From contig CATNEN010000031.1 of NCBI GenBank assembly GCA_950097015.1, positions 1,488,001-1,552,000 of the forward strand: 64,000 nt of DNA. The letters are read 5' to 3'. The notes under the pieces were generated by a model. It did not search any database and was not told the DNA's origin. It worked only from the letters and a program-made list of their open reading frames with translations. Both the position numbers and the translations under genes were made by a program. This document shows, one piece after another, positions 1 to 11,635 of the stretch. Origin of the DNA: Macrostomum hystrix (Eukaryota > Platyhelminthes > Macrostomidae). Positions within the stretch are counted from its first letter, which is position 1. The number at the start of each line of letters is the position of its first letter.

Positions 1-3000
1 AAGCTGTAGATGGTCAGTTATACTACTGTGGAGTGTTAGATAAAGCTGTAGATGGTCAGTTATACTACTGTGGAGTGTTAGATAAAGCTGTAGATAGTCA
101 GTTATACTACTGTGGAGTGTTAGATAAAGCTGTAGATAGTCAGTTATACTACTGTGGAGTGTTAGATAAAGCTGTAGATGGTCAGTTATACTACTGTGGA
201 GTGTTAGATAAAGCCGTAGATGGCCAGTTATACTACTGTGGAGTGTTAGATAAAGCTGTAGATGGTCAGTTATACTACTGTGGAGTGTTAGATAAAGCCG
301 TAGATAGTCAGTTATACTACTGTGGAGTGTTAGATAAAGCTGTAGATGGTCAGTTATACTACTGTGGAGTGTTAGATAAAGCCGTAGATGGTCAGTTATA
401 CTACTGTGGAGTGTTAGATAAAGCTGTAGATGGTCAGTTATACTACTGTGGAGTGTTAGATAAAGCCGTAGATGGTCAGTTATACTACTGTGGAGTGTTA
501 GATAAAGCCGTAGATAGTCAGTTATACTACTGTGGAGTGTTAGATAAAGCTGTAGATGGTCAGTTATACTACTGTGGAGTGTTAGATAAAGCTGTAGATA
601 GTCAGTTATACTACTGTGGAGTGTTAGATAAAGCTGTAGATAGTCAGTTATACTACTGTGGAGTGTTAGATAAAGCTGTAGATGGTCAGTTATACTACTG
701 TGGAGTGTTAGATAAAGCCGTAGATAGTCAGTTATACTACTGTGGAGTGTTAGATAAAGCTGTAGATAGTCAGTTATACTACTGTGGAGTGTTAGATAAA
801 GCTGTAGATAGTCAGTTATACTACTGTGGAGTGTTAGATAAAGCTGTAGATAGTCAGTTATACTACTGTGGAGTGTTAGATAAAGCTGTAGATAGTCAGT
901 TATACTACTGTGGAGTGTTAGATAAAGCTGTAGATGGTCAGTTATACTACTGTGGAGTGTTAGATAAAGCCGTAGATAGTCAGTTATACTACTGTGGAGT
1001 GTTAGATAAAGCTGTAGATGGTCAGTTATACTACTGTGGAGTGTTAGATAAAGCTGTAGATAGTCAGTTATACTACTGTGAGGTGTTAGATAAAGCTGTA
1101 GATAGTCAGTTATACTACTGTGGAGTGTTAGATAAAGCTGTAGATAGTCAGTTATACTACTGTGGAGTGTTAGGTAAAGCCGTAGATGGTCAGTTATACT
1201 GCTGTGGAGTGTTAGATAAAGCTGTAGATGGTCAGTTATACTACTGTGGAGTGTTAGATAAAGCTGTAGATGGTCAGTTATACTACTGTGGAGTGTTAGA
1301 TAAAGCCGTAGATGGTCAGTTATACTACTATGGAGTGTTAGATAAAGCTGTAGATAGTCAGTTATACTACTGTGGAGTGTTAGATAAAGCTGTAGATGGT
1401 CAGTTATACTACTGTGGAGTGTTAGATAAAGCCGTAGATGGTCAGTTATACTACTGTGGAGTGTTAGATAAAGCTGTAGATAGTCAGTTATACTACTGTG
1501 GAGTGTTAGATAAAGCTGTAGATAGTCAGTTATACTACTGTGGAGTGTTAGATAAAGCTGTAGATGGCCAGTTATACTACTGTGGAGTGTTAGATAAAGC
1601 CGTAGATGGTCAGTTATACTACTGTGGAGTGTTAGATAAAGCTGTAGATGGTCAGTTATACTACTGTGGAGTGTTAGATAAAGCCGTAGATAGTCAGTTA
1701 TACTACTGTGGAGTGTTAGATAAAGCTGTAGATGGTCAGTTATACTACTGTGGAGTGTTAGATAAAGCTGTAGATAGTCAGTTATACTACTGTGAGGTGT
1801 TAGATAAAGCTGTAGATAGTCAGTTATACTACTGTGGAGTGTTAGATAAAGCCGTAGATAGTCAGTTATACTACTGTGGAGTGTTAGGTAAAGCCGTAGA
1901 TGGTCAGTTATACTGCTGTGGAGTGTTAGATAAAGCTGTAGATGGTCAGTTATACTACTGTGGAGTGTTAGATAAAGCTGTAGATGGTCAGTTATACTAC
2001 TGTGGAGTGTTAGATAAAGCCGTAGATGGTCAGTTATACTACTATGGAGTGTTAGATAAAGCTGTAGATAGTCAGTTATACTACTGTGGAGTGTTAGATA
2101 AAGCTGTAGATGGTCAGTTATACTACTGTGGAGTGTTAGATAAAGCCGTAGATGGTCAGTTATACTACTGTGGAGTGTTAGATAAAGCCGTAGATGGTCA
2201 GTTATACTACTATGGAGTGTTAGATAAAGCTGTAGATAGTCAGTTATACTACTATGGAGTGTTAGATAAAGCTGTAGATAGTCAGTTATACTACTGTGGA
2301 GTGTTAGATAAAGCTGTAGATGGTCAGTTATACTACTGTGGAGTGTTAGATAAAGCTGTAGATGGTCAGTTATACTACTGTGGAGTGTTAGATAAAGCCG
2401 TAGATAGTCAGTTATACTACTGTGGAGTGTTAGATAAAGCCGTAGATAGTCAGTTATACTACTGTGGAGTGTTAGATAAAGCCGTAGATGGTCAGTTATA
2501 CTACTGTGGAGTGTTAGATAAAGCCGTAGATGGTCAGTTATACTACTGTGGAGTGTTAGATAAAGCCGTAGATGGTCAGTTATACTACTGTGGAGTGTTA
2601 GATAAAGCTGTAGATGGTCAGTTATACTACTGTGGAGTGTTAGATAAAGCTGTAGATGATCAGTTATACTACTGTGGAGTGTTAGATAAAGCCGTAGATG
2701 GCCAGTTATACTACTGTGGAGTGTTAGATAAAGCTGTAGATGGTCAGTTATACTACTGTGGAGTGTTAGATAAAGCTGTAGATGGTCAGTTATACTACTG
2801 TGGAGTGTTAGATAAAGCTGTAGATGGTCAGTTATACTACTGTGGAGTGTTAGATAAAGCCGTAGATGGTCAGTTATACTACTGTGGAGTGTTAGATAAA
2901 GCCGTAGATGGTCAGTTATACTACTGTGGAGTGTTAGATAAAGCTGTAGATGGTCAGTTATACTACTGTGGAGTGTTAGATAAAGCCGTAGATGGTCAGT

Positions 3001-4420
3001 TATACTACTGTGGAGTGTTAGATAAAGCCGTAGATGGTCAGTTATACTACTGTGGAGTGTTAGATAAAGCCGTAGATGGTCAGTTATACTACTGTGGAGT
3101 GTTAGATAAAGCTGTAGATGGTCAGTTATACTACTGTGGAGTGTTAGATAAAGCTGTAGATGGTCAGTTAAACTACTGTGGAGTGTTAGATAATGCCGTA
3201 GATGGTCAGTTATACTACTGTGGAGTGTTAGATAATGCCGTAGATAGTCAGTTAAACTACTGTGGAGTGTCAGATAAAGCCGTAGATGGTCAGTTATACT
3301 ACTGTGGAGTGTTAGATAAAGCTGTAGATGGTCAGTTATACTACTGTGGAGTGTCAGATAAAGCCGTAGATAGTCAGTTATACTACTGTGGAGTGTTAGA
3401 TAAAGCCGTAGATGGTCAGTTGTACTACTGTGGAGTGTTAGATAAAGCCGTAGATGGTCAGTTATACTACTGTGGAGTGTCAGATAAAGCCGTAGATGGT
3501 CAGTTATACTACTGTGGAGTGTTAGATAAAGCCGTAGATAGTCAGTTATACTACTGTGGAGTGTTAGATAAAGCTGTAGATGGTCAGTTATACTACTGTG
3601 GAGTGTTAGATAAAGCTGTAGATGGTCAGTTATACTACTGTGGAGTGTTAGATAAAGCCGTAGATGGTCAGTTGTACTACTGTGGAGTGTTAGATAAAGC
3701 CGTAGATGGTCAGTTATACTACTGTGGAGTGTCAGATAAAGCCGTAGATGGTCAGTTATACTACTGTGGAGTGTTAGATAAAGCCGTAGATAGTCAGTTA
3801 TACTACTGTGGAGTGTTAGATAAAGCTGTAGATGGTCAGTTATACTACTGTGGAGTGTTAGATAAAGCCGTAGATGGTCAGTTATACTACTGTGGAGTGT
3901 TAGATAAAGCTGTAGATAGTCAGTTATACTACTGTGGAGTGTTAGATAAAGCCGTAGATAGTCAGTTATACTGCTGTGGAGTGTTAGATAAAGCCGTAGA
4001 TAGTCAGTTATACTACTGTGGAGTGTTAGATAAAGCTGTAGATAGTCAGTTATACTGCTGTGGAGTGTTAGATAAAGCCGTAGATAGTCAGTTATACTAC
4101 TGTGGAGTGTTAGATAAAGCTGTAGATGGTCAGTTATACTACTGTGGAGTGTTAGATAAAGCTGTAGATGGTCAGTTATACTACTGTGGAGTGTTAGATA
4201 ATGCCGTAGATGGCCAGTTATACTACTGTGGAGTGTTAGATAAAGCTGTAGATGGTCAGTTATACTACTGTGGAGTGTTAGATAAAGCCGTAGATGGTCA
4301 GTTATACTACTGTGGAGTGTTAGATAAAGCCGTAGATGGTCAGTTATACTACTGTGGAGTGTTAGATAAAGCTGTAGATGGTCACTTATACTACTGTGGA
4401 GTGTTAGATAAAGCCGTAAA
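1..4420. repeat. 42-bp minisatellite, about 105 units, continuing beyond the left edge
   Basis: Near-identical 42-bp units begin mid-unit at base 1 and end near 4420. Variation is limited to a few sites: GCT/GCC, GGT/AGT, GGT/GGC, TTA/TCA, TAC/TGC. Because 42 is a multiple of three and the unit lacks stops in one plus frame, an open frame runs from the array to 4616 with a 14-residue period (VLDKAVDGQLYYCG). Variable sites fall on all codon positions and most change the residue. No signal peptide, splice site or domain is visible, so the frame is judged a by-product of the repeat. A marked run of variant units is repeated 714 bp (17 units) apart; see findings. Confidence 0.97.
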
Positions 4421-5269
4421 GTGTCGGATACAGAAAACCATAGAGTCGGACAGGGTAAACTTTTGGGTAACTATAATGTGCAATAATTATTTTGCTGAAT
4501 TAGCGGCAAAGATAATTAGACTCAAGTACAGCTGCTGGTTCCTAGGGGCAAACGGTGCAGCTCTTAACCCAATAAGATTCCTCCTTGACCAGAGAATGTT
4601 GTTGGCAAGCCAATAAGTGCACTTAATTAATTAATAGCACTGGAGGCTGTTAACTGACTGGGCAGGCACAAGCTGAAGGAACCAATAGTTTCAAAGACCG
4701 AATAAATATTATATTGCTTGACTGAGTTGTCTAAAAGTATTAGCTCGTAAAGTAAAAGTTGGCTTAAAATGACTTCCTATATCATATATTTTTGAGGCGG
4801 GAGTTACACGGAATAGGAAAAAGGCAGGGACAGACCGCAGGAGGAGACAGTCTCCCCTCCGTCACTGATTGGATAAAGACCAATGAAGCGTGTGATCAGC
4901 TGCCGTAGCCTTTTAATTGCTTGCTGGATGTGATGGCCAACATTTAGTCAGAGAAGGAAAGCAAACACAGCAAGGATGAATGAGAGCTGTGTCACAATGT
5001 GCTGCGCATCTGCAGCTGTCAAAATTAAATATTTGTGATCAAATCATTTGAACTCCGATGTATCAGGTCGCAGACAAAGCAGCGATCGACCTGACAGGGC
5101 CTTCCCGTCAGGCCCAGAGACATTGTGATTCGGCGAGGATCTGCAGCAACAGCGGAGGCGGCGGAGGAGGCGACGGAGACAAAAGCTGTCGGTTGGTTTT
5201 TCTAAGAAACTTGACCTGACGTTTTTCGAATTTTAGATTTCACTGTCGATATTTGGCCCCACACCGGGT
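4421..5269. other. Non-repetitive spacer, no gene recognised
   Basis: Mixed-composition sequence between two arrays. A GGCGGAGGAGGCGACGGAG-like purine-rich stretch lies near 5150-5180. No coding exon, RNA gene or mobile-element terminus could be supported. Confidence 0.5.
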
Positions 5270-5780
5270 GGCCCAGTGGCCCCCTTTTGCAGAGAATAAT
5301 GTCCCTCCTTTTAGCATGCAGTGAACCAATGCCCCCCTTTTAGCACGCAGTGAACCAATGTCCCCCATTTAGCATGCAGTGAACCAATGTCCCCCATTTA
5401 GCATGCAGTGAACCAATGTCCCCCATTTAGCATGCAGTGAACCAATGTCCCCCATTTAGCATGCAGTGAACCAATGTCCCCCATTTAGCATGCAGTGAAC
5501 CAATGCCCCCCTTTTAGCATGCAGTGAACCAATGTCCCCCATTTAGCATGCAGTGAACCAATGTCCCCCTTTTAGCATGCAGTGAACCAATGTCCCCCTT
5601 TTAGCATGCAGTGAACCAATGCCCCCCTTTTAGCATGCAGTGAACCAATGTCCCCCATTTAGCATGCAGTGAACCAATGTCCCCCATTTAGCATGCAGTG
5701 AACCAATGTCCCCCATTTAGCATGCAGTGAACCAATGTCCCCCATTTAGCATGCAGTGAACCAATGTCCCCCATTTAGCA
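5270..5780. repeat. 29-bp minisatellite, about 17 units
   Basis: The unit is close to CCCCCATTTAGCATGCAGTG followed by AACCAATGT. Units differ mainly at ATTT versus TTTT and GTCCCCC versus GCCCCCC. The array ends in TTTAGCAGAGAATTATTT. Short degenerate relatives of the motif (GCAGAGAA, AGCAAGCAATAAT, AACCAATGTC) recur around 25060-25190. Confidence 0.93.
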
Positions 5781-6750
5781 GAGAATTATTTTATGAATAT
5801 TTCAATGTATCGAAGATTTAAACTCGGATCAATGAAGTCAACGGAACTGCCTTTTCAATTAAAATGTTTATTTTAGGGTGAAAATATTGAAGTTGCATTA
5901 AAGTATGCATGTTCTATTACTTATAGTTAAAGCCATGTAATTTTTTACAAATCAAATCAAATCACTCAACCATCTGGCCTGGGCAAAGATTGTACGCAAC
6001 TCAAACTCAAATTAACTTACTAACACAGCCTCCCCAGCCCATGGACTGGACATATTGGCTAGGAGTATAATTTCATACTACGAGTGATATAATTAGATTT
6101 CATTCTTAATCCAACAAATGCTTAATCCGATTAGATTGTCCCAGCCTGCCTGATCGCTCGCGGATAATTGGCACTAATTAGTTCTAATCGATACTGGCAA
6201 TGCTTTTTAGTGCAGCAACTAAATTGGAAATAAAAATAATGATACCGCCTATTGAGTGCATCCGCTGTGACATCTGGTTGCTTCCTTAACGACAGACTGC
6301 AGAGTAAACGAGATTGAGCGAATGGGAGTGTGAGACACAGCGGGCTTTTATCTTAGATCCCGCCTCAATCGATCAGGAACACTATTCGATAGGTTCAACC
6401 AGAATATAAAGTATTCCTTGTTTAAAATACTTTACCTATGAGCTTACAAATAGCTTTGATTTTATTCTAGTGCCAACTAATGCCAAATTTTGGGCGACGG
6501 CTGCAAGAAATTCGGCTTGGTTGCCAACGAGTGGAGCCGGAATACTCACATTGATTACTTGAACATCTAGCACAGACTCATCGATTAATGCTCTCAGGAA
6601 TTCGCTCTCTAGATCACGTAGTTCAAGAGCTCCTGTCTCTCCCTCCTTTTGGACTTCAGAACTATGATCATAGTTGCACTATTGAGTCAGTGCAAAGGTT
6701 TAGTTGGCAGACACACAGAAGAAAGATTACATTTGATAGAGCTAGGAAGA
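5781..6750. other. AT-rich spacer, no gene recognised
   Basis: Long stretches of A/T with no acceptable coding exon. The segment 5790-5900 resembles sequence near 25380-25520 (TCAAAGATTTGAACTTG and CTTTCCAATTAAAATATTT), suggesting a dispersed repeat family. Nothing else could be supported. Confidence 0.45.
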
Positions 6751-6994
6751 GATACTCACTGAGATTGTGAGATACCCACTGAGATTGTGAGATACCCACT
6801 GAGATTGTGAGATACCCACTGAGATTGTGAGATACTCACCGAGATTGTGAGATACTCACCGAGATTGTGAGATACCCACTGAGATTGTGAGATGCCCACT
6901 GAGATTGTGAGATACCCACTGAGATTGTGAGATACCCACTGATATTGTTAGATCCGAGACCCACTGAGATTGTGAGATACCCACTGAGATTGTG
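6751..6994. repeat. 20-bp minisatellite, about 12 units
   Basis: Tandem GAGATTGTGAGATACCCACT units with a few substitutions (ACTCAC, GCCCAC) and one interruption near 6945-6960. Confidence 0.93.
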
Positions 6995-7757
6995 ACATCA
7001 GAAACCATAAAGCCAACCTTAAGAACTGAGTGCATCGGTCTTTAGTAACTCCTTTGCCACTCCCTCGCGCAGTAGTTCGTGTTTCAGCTCTACTATATAT
7101 ATATACTATATATTTGTAGTGCATTGTCTAACTGGAAAGAAATATGTCAAAATATTTCGGTAGCAATTGGTGCGTTACGCGCACGGCCCGTGTACCTCGG
7201 ATTAACCTAAAGATGTGTCTCTTGCGGTGACCAGAATTTCCATGTGTTACAAGCGTGCTAATTACGAACCATATATATTACGAACAGATGGTCCCTGTGC
7301 TGGGCTAGGACTAAGTTATTAACCAGACAATGCGAAAGTAAATATTCTAGTTTGGAAACAGCTGACTCGCTACATTTAATTTTTTTCTTTTGCGAGTGCA
7401 GAACATGGGAGCAATGGGTTTGCAGAAGTTAAACACATTTTTGTTGAGTTCGTATCAAAATAGTGCCTTATTAGGTGCTTATTAAACACGGTTCACAGAT
7501 CCTATGTACACTAGATGGTTCACTCAGCAGGACTCTTATGATGGAGCTTGATTCCTCTGGCGATGTCCTCTGCCTTCCATCGCATTCCTTGACATTTTCT
7601 CTGTCGCAGCTTTTTTCAGAAATCTTCCGCTTTGCCCTTTATCAATGTCCGCTGAGTCTTTAGTCGTGAAATCCGAAAATTGCGCAGAGACTTAGCCTTG
7701 GTTTTTATTGTCAGCTTTAGCGTGCGCTTGAACATTTGAGACTCAATGGGCTGCTAG
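6995..7757. other. Spacer with short TATATA run, no gene recognised
   Basis: A short (TA)n tract lies at about 7093-7110. No exon with convincing boundaries or protein similarity is visible. The bases following 8340 partly resemble 7475-7515 (ATCCTATGTACACTAGATGGTTCAC against its reverse complement), a small diverged inverted repeat flanking the THAP ORF. Confidence 0.4.
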
Positions 7758-8192
7758 TCAAACTTGTCCGACTCCAGCGATTCTGCCGAGACTTGTCCGC
7801 ATAGGCTCTCTGATGAGCACTGGTGGGTACATGTTATCAGCCTCCTCGTCGGTACGAAGAATCACAGGCTGTAGCCCATCAGGTAGCAATCGCGGCAGCA
7901 CTTTCTCCAGATTTGGTAGTGCATTCCAAGCTAGACGAGAACCCGGCTTATTCCTCATGCCTGGTGGACACGTATATGATTCATCGTCGAAATGCTTACT
8001 GCACAATTTTAGATCGCTTGCCCGGATGTCTTCCAGACGGAGGTCCAGCATTTGTAACTCTAGAATCTCCATCCATCGAGTCGCGACGGTATCGTCTTGA
8101 GGAAAGCGGTGAAGTAGAACAGTAGCTTCTTGTGCAGAGCCGCGTACACACGAGCTGCCGCAGCCAGCAGCGCAGCAAATCTTTGAGTTCAT
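7758..8192 (-). CDS. THAP-domain (C2CH zinc finger) protein, probably a first exon or transposase relic
   Basis: The 144-residue frame starts at an ATG at 8192. It has the order of a THAP DNA-binding zinc finger: an N-terminal cysteine pair (CCAAGC, residues 6-11), the HRFP motif (about 28-31), the invariant tryptophan (RWMEIL, about 39-44), the C-x2-H pair in LCSKHF (about 63-68), and an ALPNL segment near residue 90 in the place of the family's AVPTIF box. THAP domains bind DNA in cellular regulators and in P-element-type transposases. After the domain comes about 50 residues of unrecognised sequence, so this may be a single-exon gene, one exon of a longer gene, or the 5' part of a P-like transposase. 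No transposase catalytic core is seen nearby. The domain call is firm; the gene model is not. Confidence 0.7.
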   Translation of the reverse strand: MNSKICCAAGCGSSCVRGSAQEATVLLHRFPQDDTVATRWMEILELQMLDLRLEDIRASDLKLCSKHFDDESYTCPPGMRNKPGSRLAWNALPNLEKVLPRLLPDGLQPVILRTDEEADNMYPPVLIREPMRTSLGRIAGVGQV

Positions 8193-8518
8193 GAAACTTC
8201 TCGGCTTCTATGCAAGGTCAACTTTCTTTTGACCACCACTGTCGACTTCTTCGTCTGCCAAGCATTTTTTAGACTTTTCTGGCCTTACTGCAACTCACGA
8301 TTCCGACCATAGACATTTGCAAAAGCGTTCCACATAGGCTAATGGAAGTGAACCATCTAGTGTATATAGGATCTGTGGTTTACCCATTAGGCACTAGTTG
8401 AGTTAAGTTTGTTTAACACAGCTCCGACCATAGACAGCTTGTCAGTTTAGGCTAAATAACCATAGAATTGTCATTCTGATGGATGCTATCTAGTGTATGA
8501 GCTATGCTGTACCCGCAG
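8193..8518. other. Short spacer between THAP ORF and plus-strand exon
   Basis: Contains the motif CACTAGATGG-type sequence in inverted form relative to about 7505-7520 and two similar CTCCGACCATAGAC / TTCCGACCATAGAC segments (8300 and 8422). No gene is seen. Confidence 0.35.
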
Positions 8519-8778
8519 ACTGAGCAGCAGCCCTGAGCACCCCAGCACCCCAGCTGAGGATACCAGCCAGTCCGAAAGCCTGCAACGGGACAAGCCGCCG
8601 TCATTCGTTAGACGAAGCAGCTCCGGCTCGATGGCCGCCTCCCTCAGTCCGGAGATGAAGCTGCGAATGCAGCAGCTGCTCAGGCAGAACGCCGGTGTAC
8701 TCAAGCTGGACTCCGTCTCCCTGCTGCTCGGAGCCGATACACGCAACCAGCGAGCAGCGGAACCTGTCAGTGTTTCGT
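8519..8778 (+). CDS. Orphan internal exon of an unidentified Ser-rich protein (putative)
   Basis: A good acceptor (TGTACCCGCAG) precedes an open segment that reads as ordinary codon-biased protein: Ser/Pro/Glu-rich, then RRSSSGSMAASLSPEMKLRM, then LRQNAGVLKLDSVSLLLG. Donor candidates are CCT|GTCAGT at 8766 and CGT|GTAAAG at 8779; the second is used here. The GC content and triplet pattern differ from the surrounding intergenic DNA, which supports an exon. No flanking exon could be joined with confidence and no family is recognised. It could be a single exon of a gene with large introns or a fragment left by duplication. The minus-strand frames over it are shadows. Confidence 0.4.
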
Positions 8779-8946
8779 GTAAAGAGCTGGACAAAAGGTG
8801 CGAGCCCGAACATTCTACTGTTAGTAGGCAATATATGCTGCGCTGTAATCGGGGCAGCACTGATTCAAGAACTGAAAGTTAAAAGCTCATTGATTCGAAA
8901 TTAGCAGTTTCGTAATAGCGAACTGTAAAGCTTCGCTGCTAATTCC

Positions 8947-9469
8947 CCTCCTGAATTTCTCTTCACTATCCCTTCTCGCTCCCCGCTCCTCTCTCTCCAC
9001 TCTCTCCTCTCGCTCCTCTCTCTCCACTCTCTCCTCTCTCTCCACTCTCTCCTCTCGCTCCTCTCGCTCCTCTCTCTCCTCTCGCTCCTCTCTCTCCTCT
9101 CGCTCCTCTCTCTCCTCTCGCTCCTCTGGCTCCTCTCTACCCTCTCTCTCCTCTCTCCACTCTCTCCTCTCGCTCCTCTCTCTTCTCTCGCTCCTCTCTC
9201 TCCTCTCGCTCCTCTCTCTCCTCTCTCTCCTCTCTCTCCACTCTCTCCTCTCTCTCGACTCTCTCCTCTCTCTCCACTCTCTCCTCTCGCTCCTCTCTCT
9301 CCTCTCGCTCCTCTCTCTCCTCTCGCTCCTCTCTCTCCTCTCTCTCCTTTCTCTCCTCTCTCTCTAATCGCTCCTCTCTCTCCTCTCTCTCCTTTCTCTC
9401 CTCTCTCTCTAATCGCTCCTCTCTCACCACTCTCTCCCCTCGCTCCTCTCGCTCCTCTCTCCTCTCTCT
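8947..9469. repeat. CT/GA-rich simple and minisatellite tract
   Basis: Built from CTCTCTC, CTCGCTC and CCACTCTCTCCT blocks. The minus strand is purine-rich and open in more than one frame as Arg/Glu repeats, as expected of such DNA; these frames are not called as genes. Confidence 0.95.
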
Positions 9470-10204
9470 CTTTCGGCATGTCGAAAATATAAAACGATAA
9501 TAGTAACTTTTCTTTTTCTGCTTTGTGACTTTCTGTCCTATTTTTATCTACTCTTTACGATTCTTTATATATTCGCTCTCTCAACTTGTCCAATCTCTAT
9601 TCTATAGTTTAAGTCTCCTGCCCTGTCTCTATAGTACTTTCTGTTCAGAAAGTAAAAATCAGAAGTAATCAATCAGCTAAAAACAGTTAGTGTTGGTATT
9701 GATTGGATTTGATTACTCGTTGATTAAAAAGCTTCTAGCATTGAATTAGCTAGGCATTTTGCAGGACTTTTTTCTCAGCTAAGAAAAGTCTAGAACTGCC
9801 TACAATTAATTTCGCAGATAATTAAGGGAACATTTGTTTGACTCGCTTCCCAGTCAAAAATAAGGGATAATTACTACCGCTGGGAATTCGCAATTCCCAA
9901 CCGCCCCATACCCGAAAGGATCCAGCTGCAACAGCTGATTGCGACGGAAAAGAGATGGAGTCTTTGAAATTTAAAACCAAATTGATTCTTCATCTGACTG
10001 ACTGTGCTGCCCCGCGACTTGCGGTGTCAGTGCAGACCCTGCATGCGCTGCGCACTGCAGAACGCTTTGTAGCTCTACTAATCAATATATAGTCAGCGAA
10101 TTCTTTCTCATCACTGCATCACAAAACTCATTTGTCCTGGGATGACTGAGTGCGTAAAATAACCCCACTGAACTGCAAGTATCACTTCTCTCTCAAATCT
10201 TTAT
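9470..10204. other. Unique spacer between two CT-rich tracts
   Basis: About 0.7 kb of AT-moderate sequence with no exon, RNA gene or element terminus that could be supported. Confidence 0.45.
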
Positions 10205-10866
10205 TCTCCCCTTTCTCATCTCACTCCTCCATCTCCTCTCTCTCCACTCTCTCCTCTCTCTCTCCTCTCTCTCCACTCTCTCCTCTCTCTCTCCTCTCTC
10301 TCCTCTCTCTCCTCTCTCTCCACTCTCTCCTCTCTCTCTCCTCTCTCTCCACTCTCTCCTCTCTCTCTCCTCTCTCTCCTCTCTCTCCACTCTCTCCTCT
10401 CTCTCCTCTCTCTCCTCTCTCTCCTCTCTCTCCACTCTCTCCTCTCTCTCTCCTCTCTCTCCACTCTCTCCTCTCTCTCCTCTCTCTCCTCTCTCTCCTC
10501 TCTCTCTCCTCTCTCTCCTCTCTCTCCTCTCTCTCCTCTCTCTCCTCTCTCTCCTCTCTCTCCACTCTCTCCTCTCTCTCCCCTCTCTCTCCTCTCTCTC
10601 CCCTCTCTCCTCTCTCTCCTCTCTCTCTCCTCTCTCTCCACTCTCTCCTCTCTCTCTCCTCTCTCTCCACTCTCTCCTCTCTCTCTCCTCTCTCTCCTCT
10701 CTCTCTCCTCTCTCTCCTCTCTCTCCACTCTCTCCTCTCTCTCTCCTCTCTCTCCACTCTCTCCTCTCTCTCTCCTCTCTCTCCTCTCTCTCCTCTCTCT
10801 CCTCTCTCTCTCCTCTCTCTCTCCTCTCTCTCCTCTCTCTCCTCTCTCTCCTACGTCCTCTCTCTA
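10205..10866. repeat. Second CT/GA-rich tract
   Basis: Same polarity and block structure as the tract at 8947-9469 but purer CTCTCTC/CCACTCTCTCCT, with fewer CTCGCTC blocks. It produces Leu/Ser-rich plus-strand and Arg/Glu-rich minus-strand open frames that are composition artefacts. Confidence 0.95.
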
Positions 10867-11635
10867 CCATCACTCCAATACAATGTGTTGCTTATCATCG
10901 TTCGCAGCTGCTAGTGAGACCAGACGGTGCAGCCTAAACTGATTCCTAACGCGAGGCCAAACAAATGCAGGAACTGCAGTGACGCGCGTGCTGCTTCAGG
11001 GGTCTCTCTTTCGCTTGCAGATCCGCACCAGCGAAATAAGCATGGCTCCACGTCCACGAAAACAAGATTATGAGCCTACTCGCGAGGCAGCTAAGCTCCG
11101 ACCGCTGGCTGCTTTATTAGCATGAAAAATATTTCTTCCTAATGCAGTTTTTCTCCTAAATATTTCCTGCTGAAAAGCACGCTTCAAGTCAAGCCAACAT
11201 TGCCAATTACGCTCGTAATAAGGCAATTTGCCACATTTTCTATCGACACACGGCAGCTATAATGATCAGCTGAGAGAGGATGGCAGGGGGCAAGTGGTGG
11301 TTTTTTGCGAGTTTCACCTACGCCATTTCATGGAACGGGGCGGTGAAAGCGACTTGATAAAAGAGCTAAGCATATTTATTTGTGGTTGCCCTCCCCAGTT
11401 ACCCAGATCCAAAAAAATGCCCTTAGTTGAATGGCTTCCTCACGCCTCGACTGATGGATAAATAATTGGGGATTAGGCCTGAGGAAAAATAGGCTTGATT
11501 CGGCTAATAACTTCGCCAGGATGCGAAACAATACTGCCTGCGCTGCCTGGAATCTGGAAGATTCCGTCCCAGGTGCATGGACTCCTTTGACGCCAAGGAG
11601 CAATCAGAAGGCAGCCGAGACTCTGGGGTGAGCGT
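10867..11635. other. Spacer, no gene recognised
   Basis: Mixed composition. Short open frames at 11228-11461 and on the opposite strand at 11376-11603 have no similarity, start context or splice support. Confidence 0.4.

Noticed and set aside
33-4616. Very long plus-strand open frame of about 1,500 codons as a real gene
   Set aside because: It is the 42-bp repeat read in its one stop-free frame; most unit differences change residues and there is no signal peptide, domain or splice evidence.
8901-9479. Arg/Glu-rich minus-strand open frames over the CT tracts (also 10193-10873)
   Set aside because: Pure composition artefact of GA-rich repeats; several frames overlap with the same pattern.
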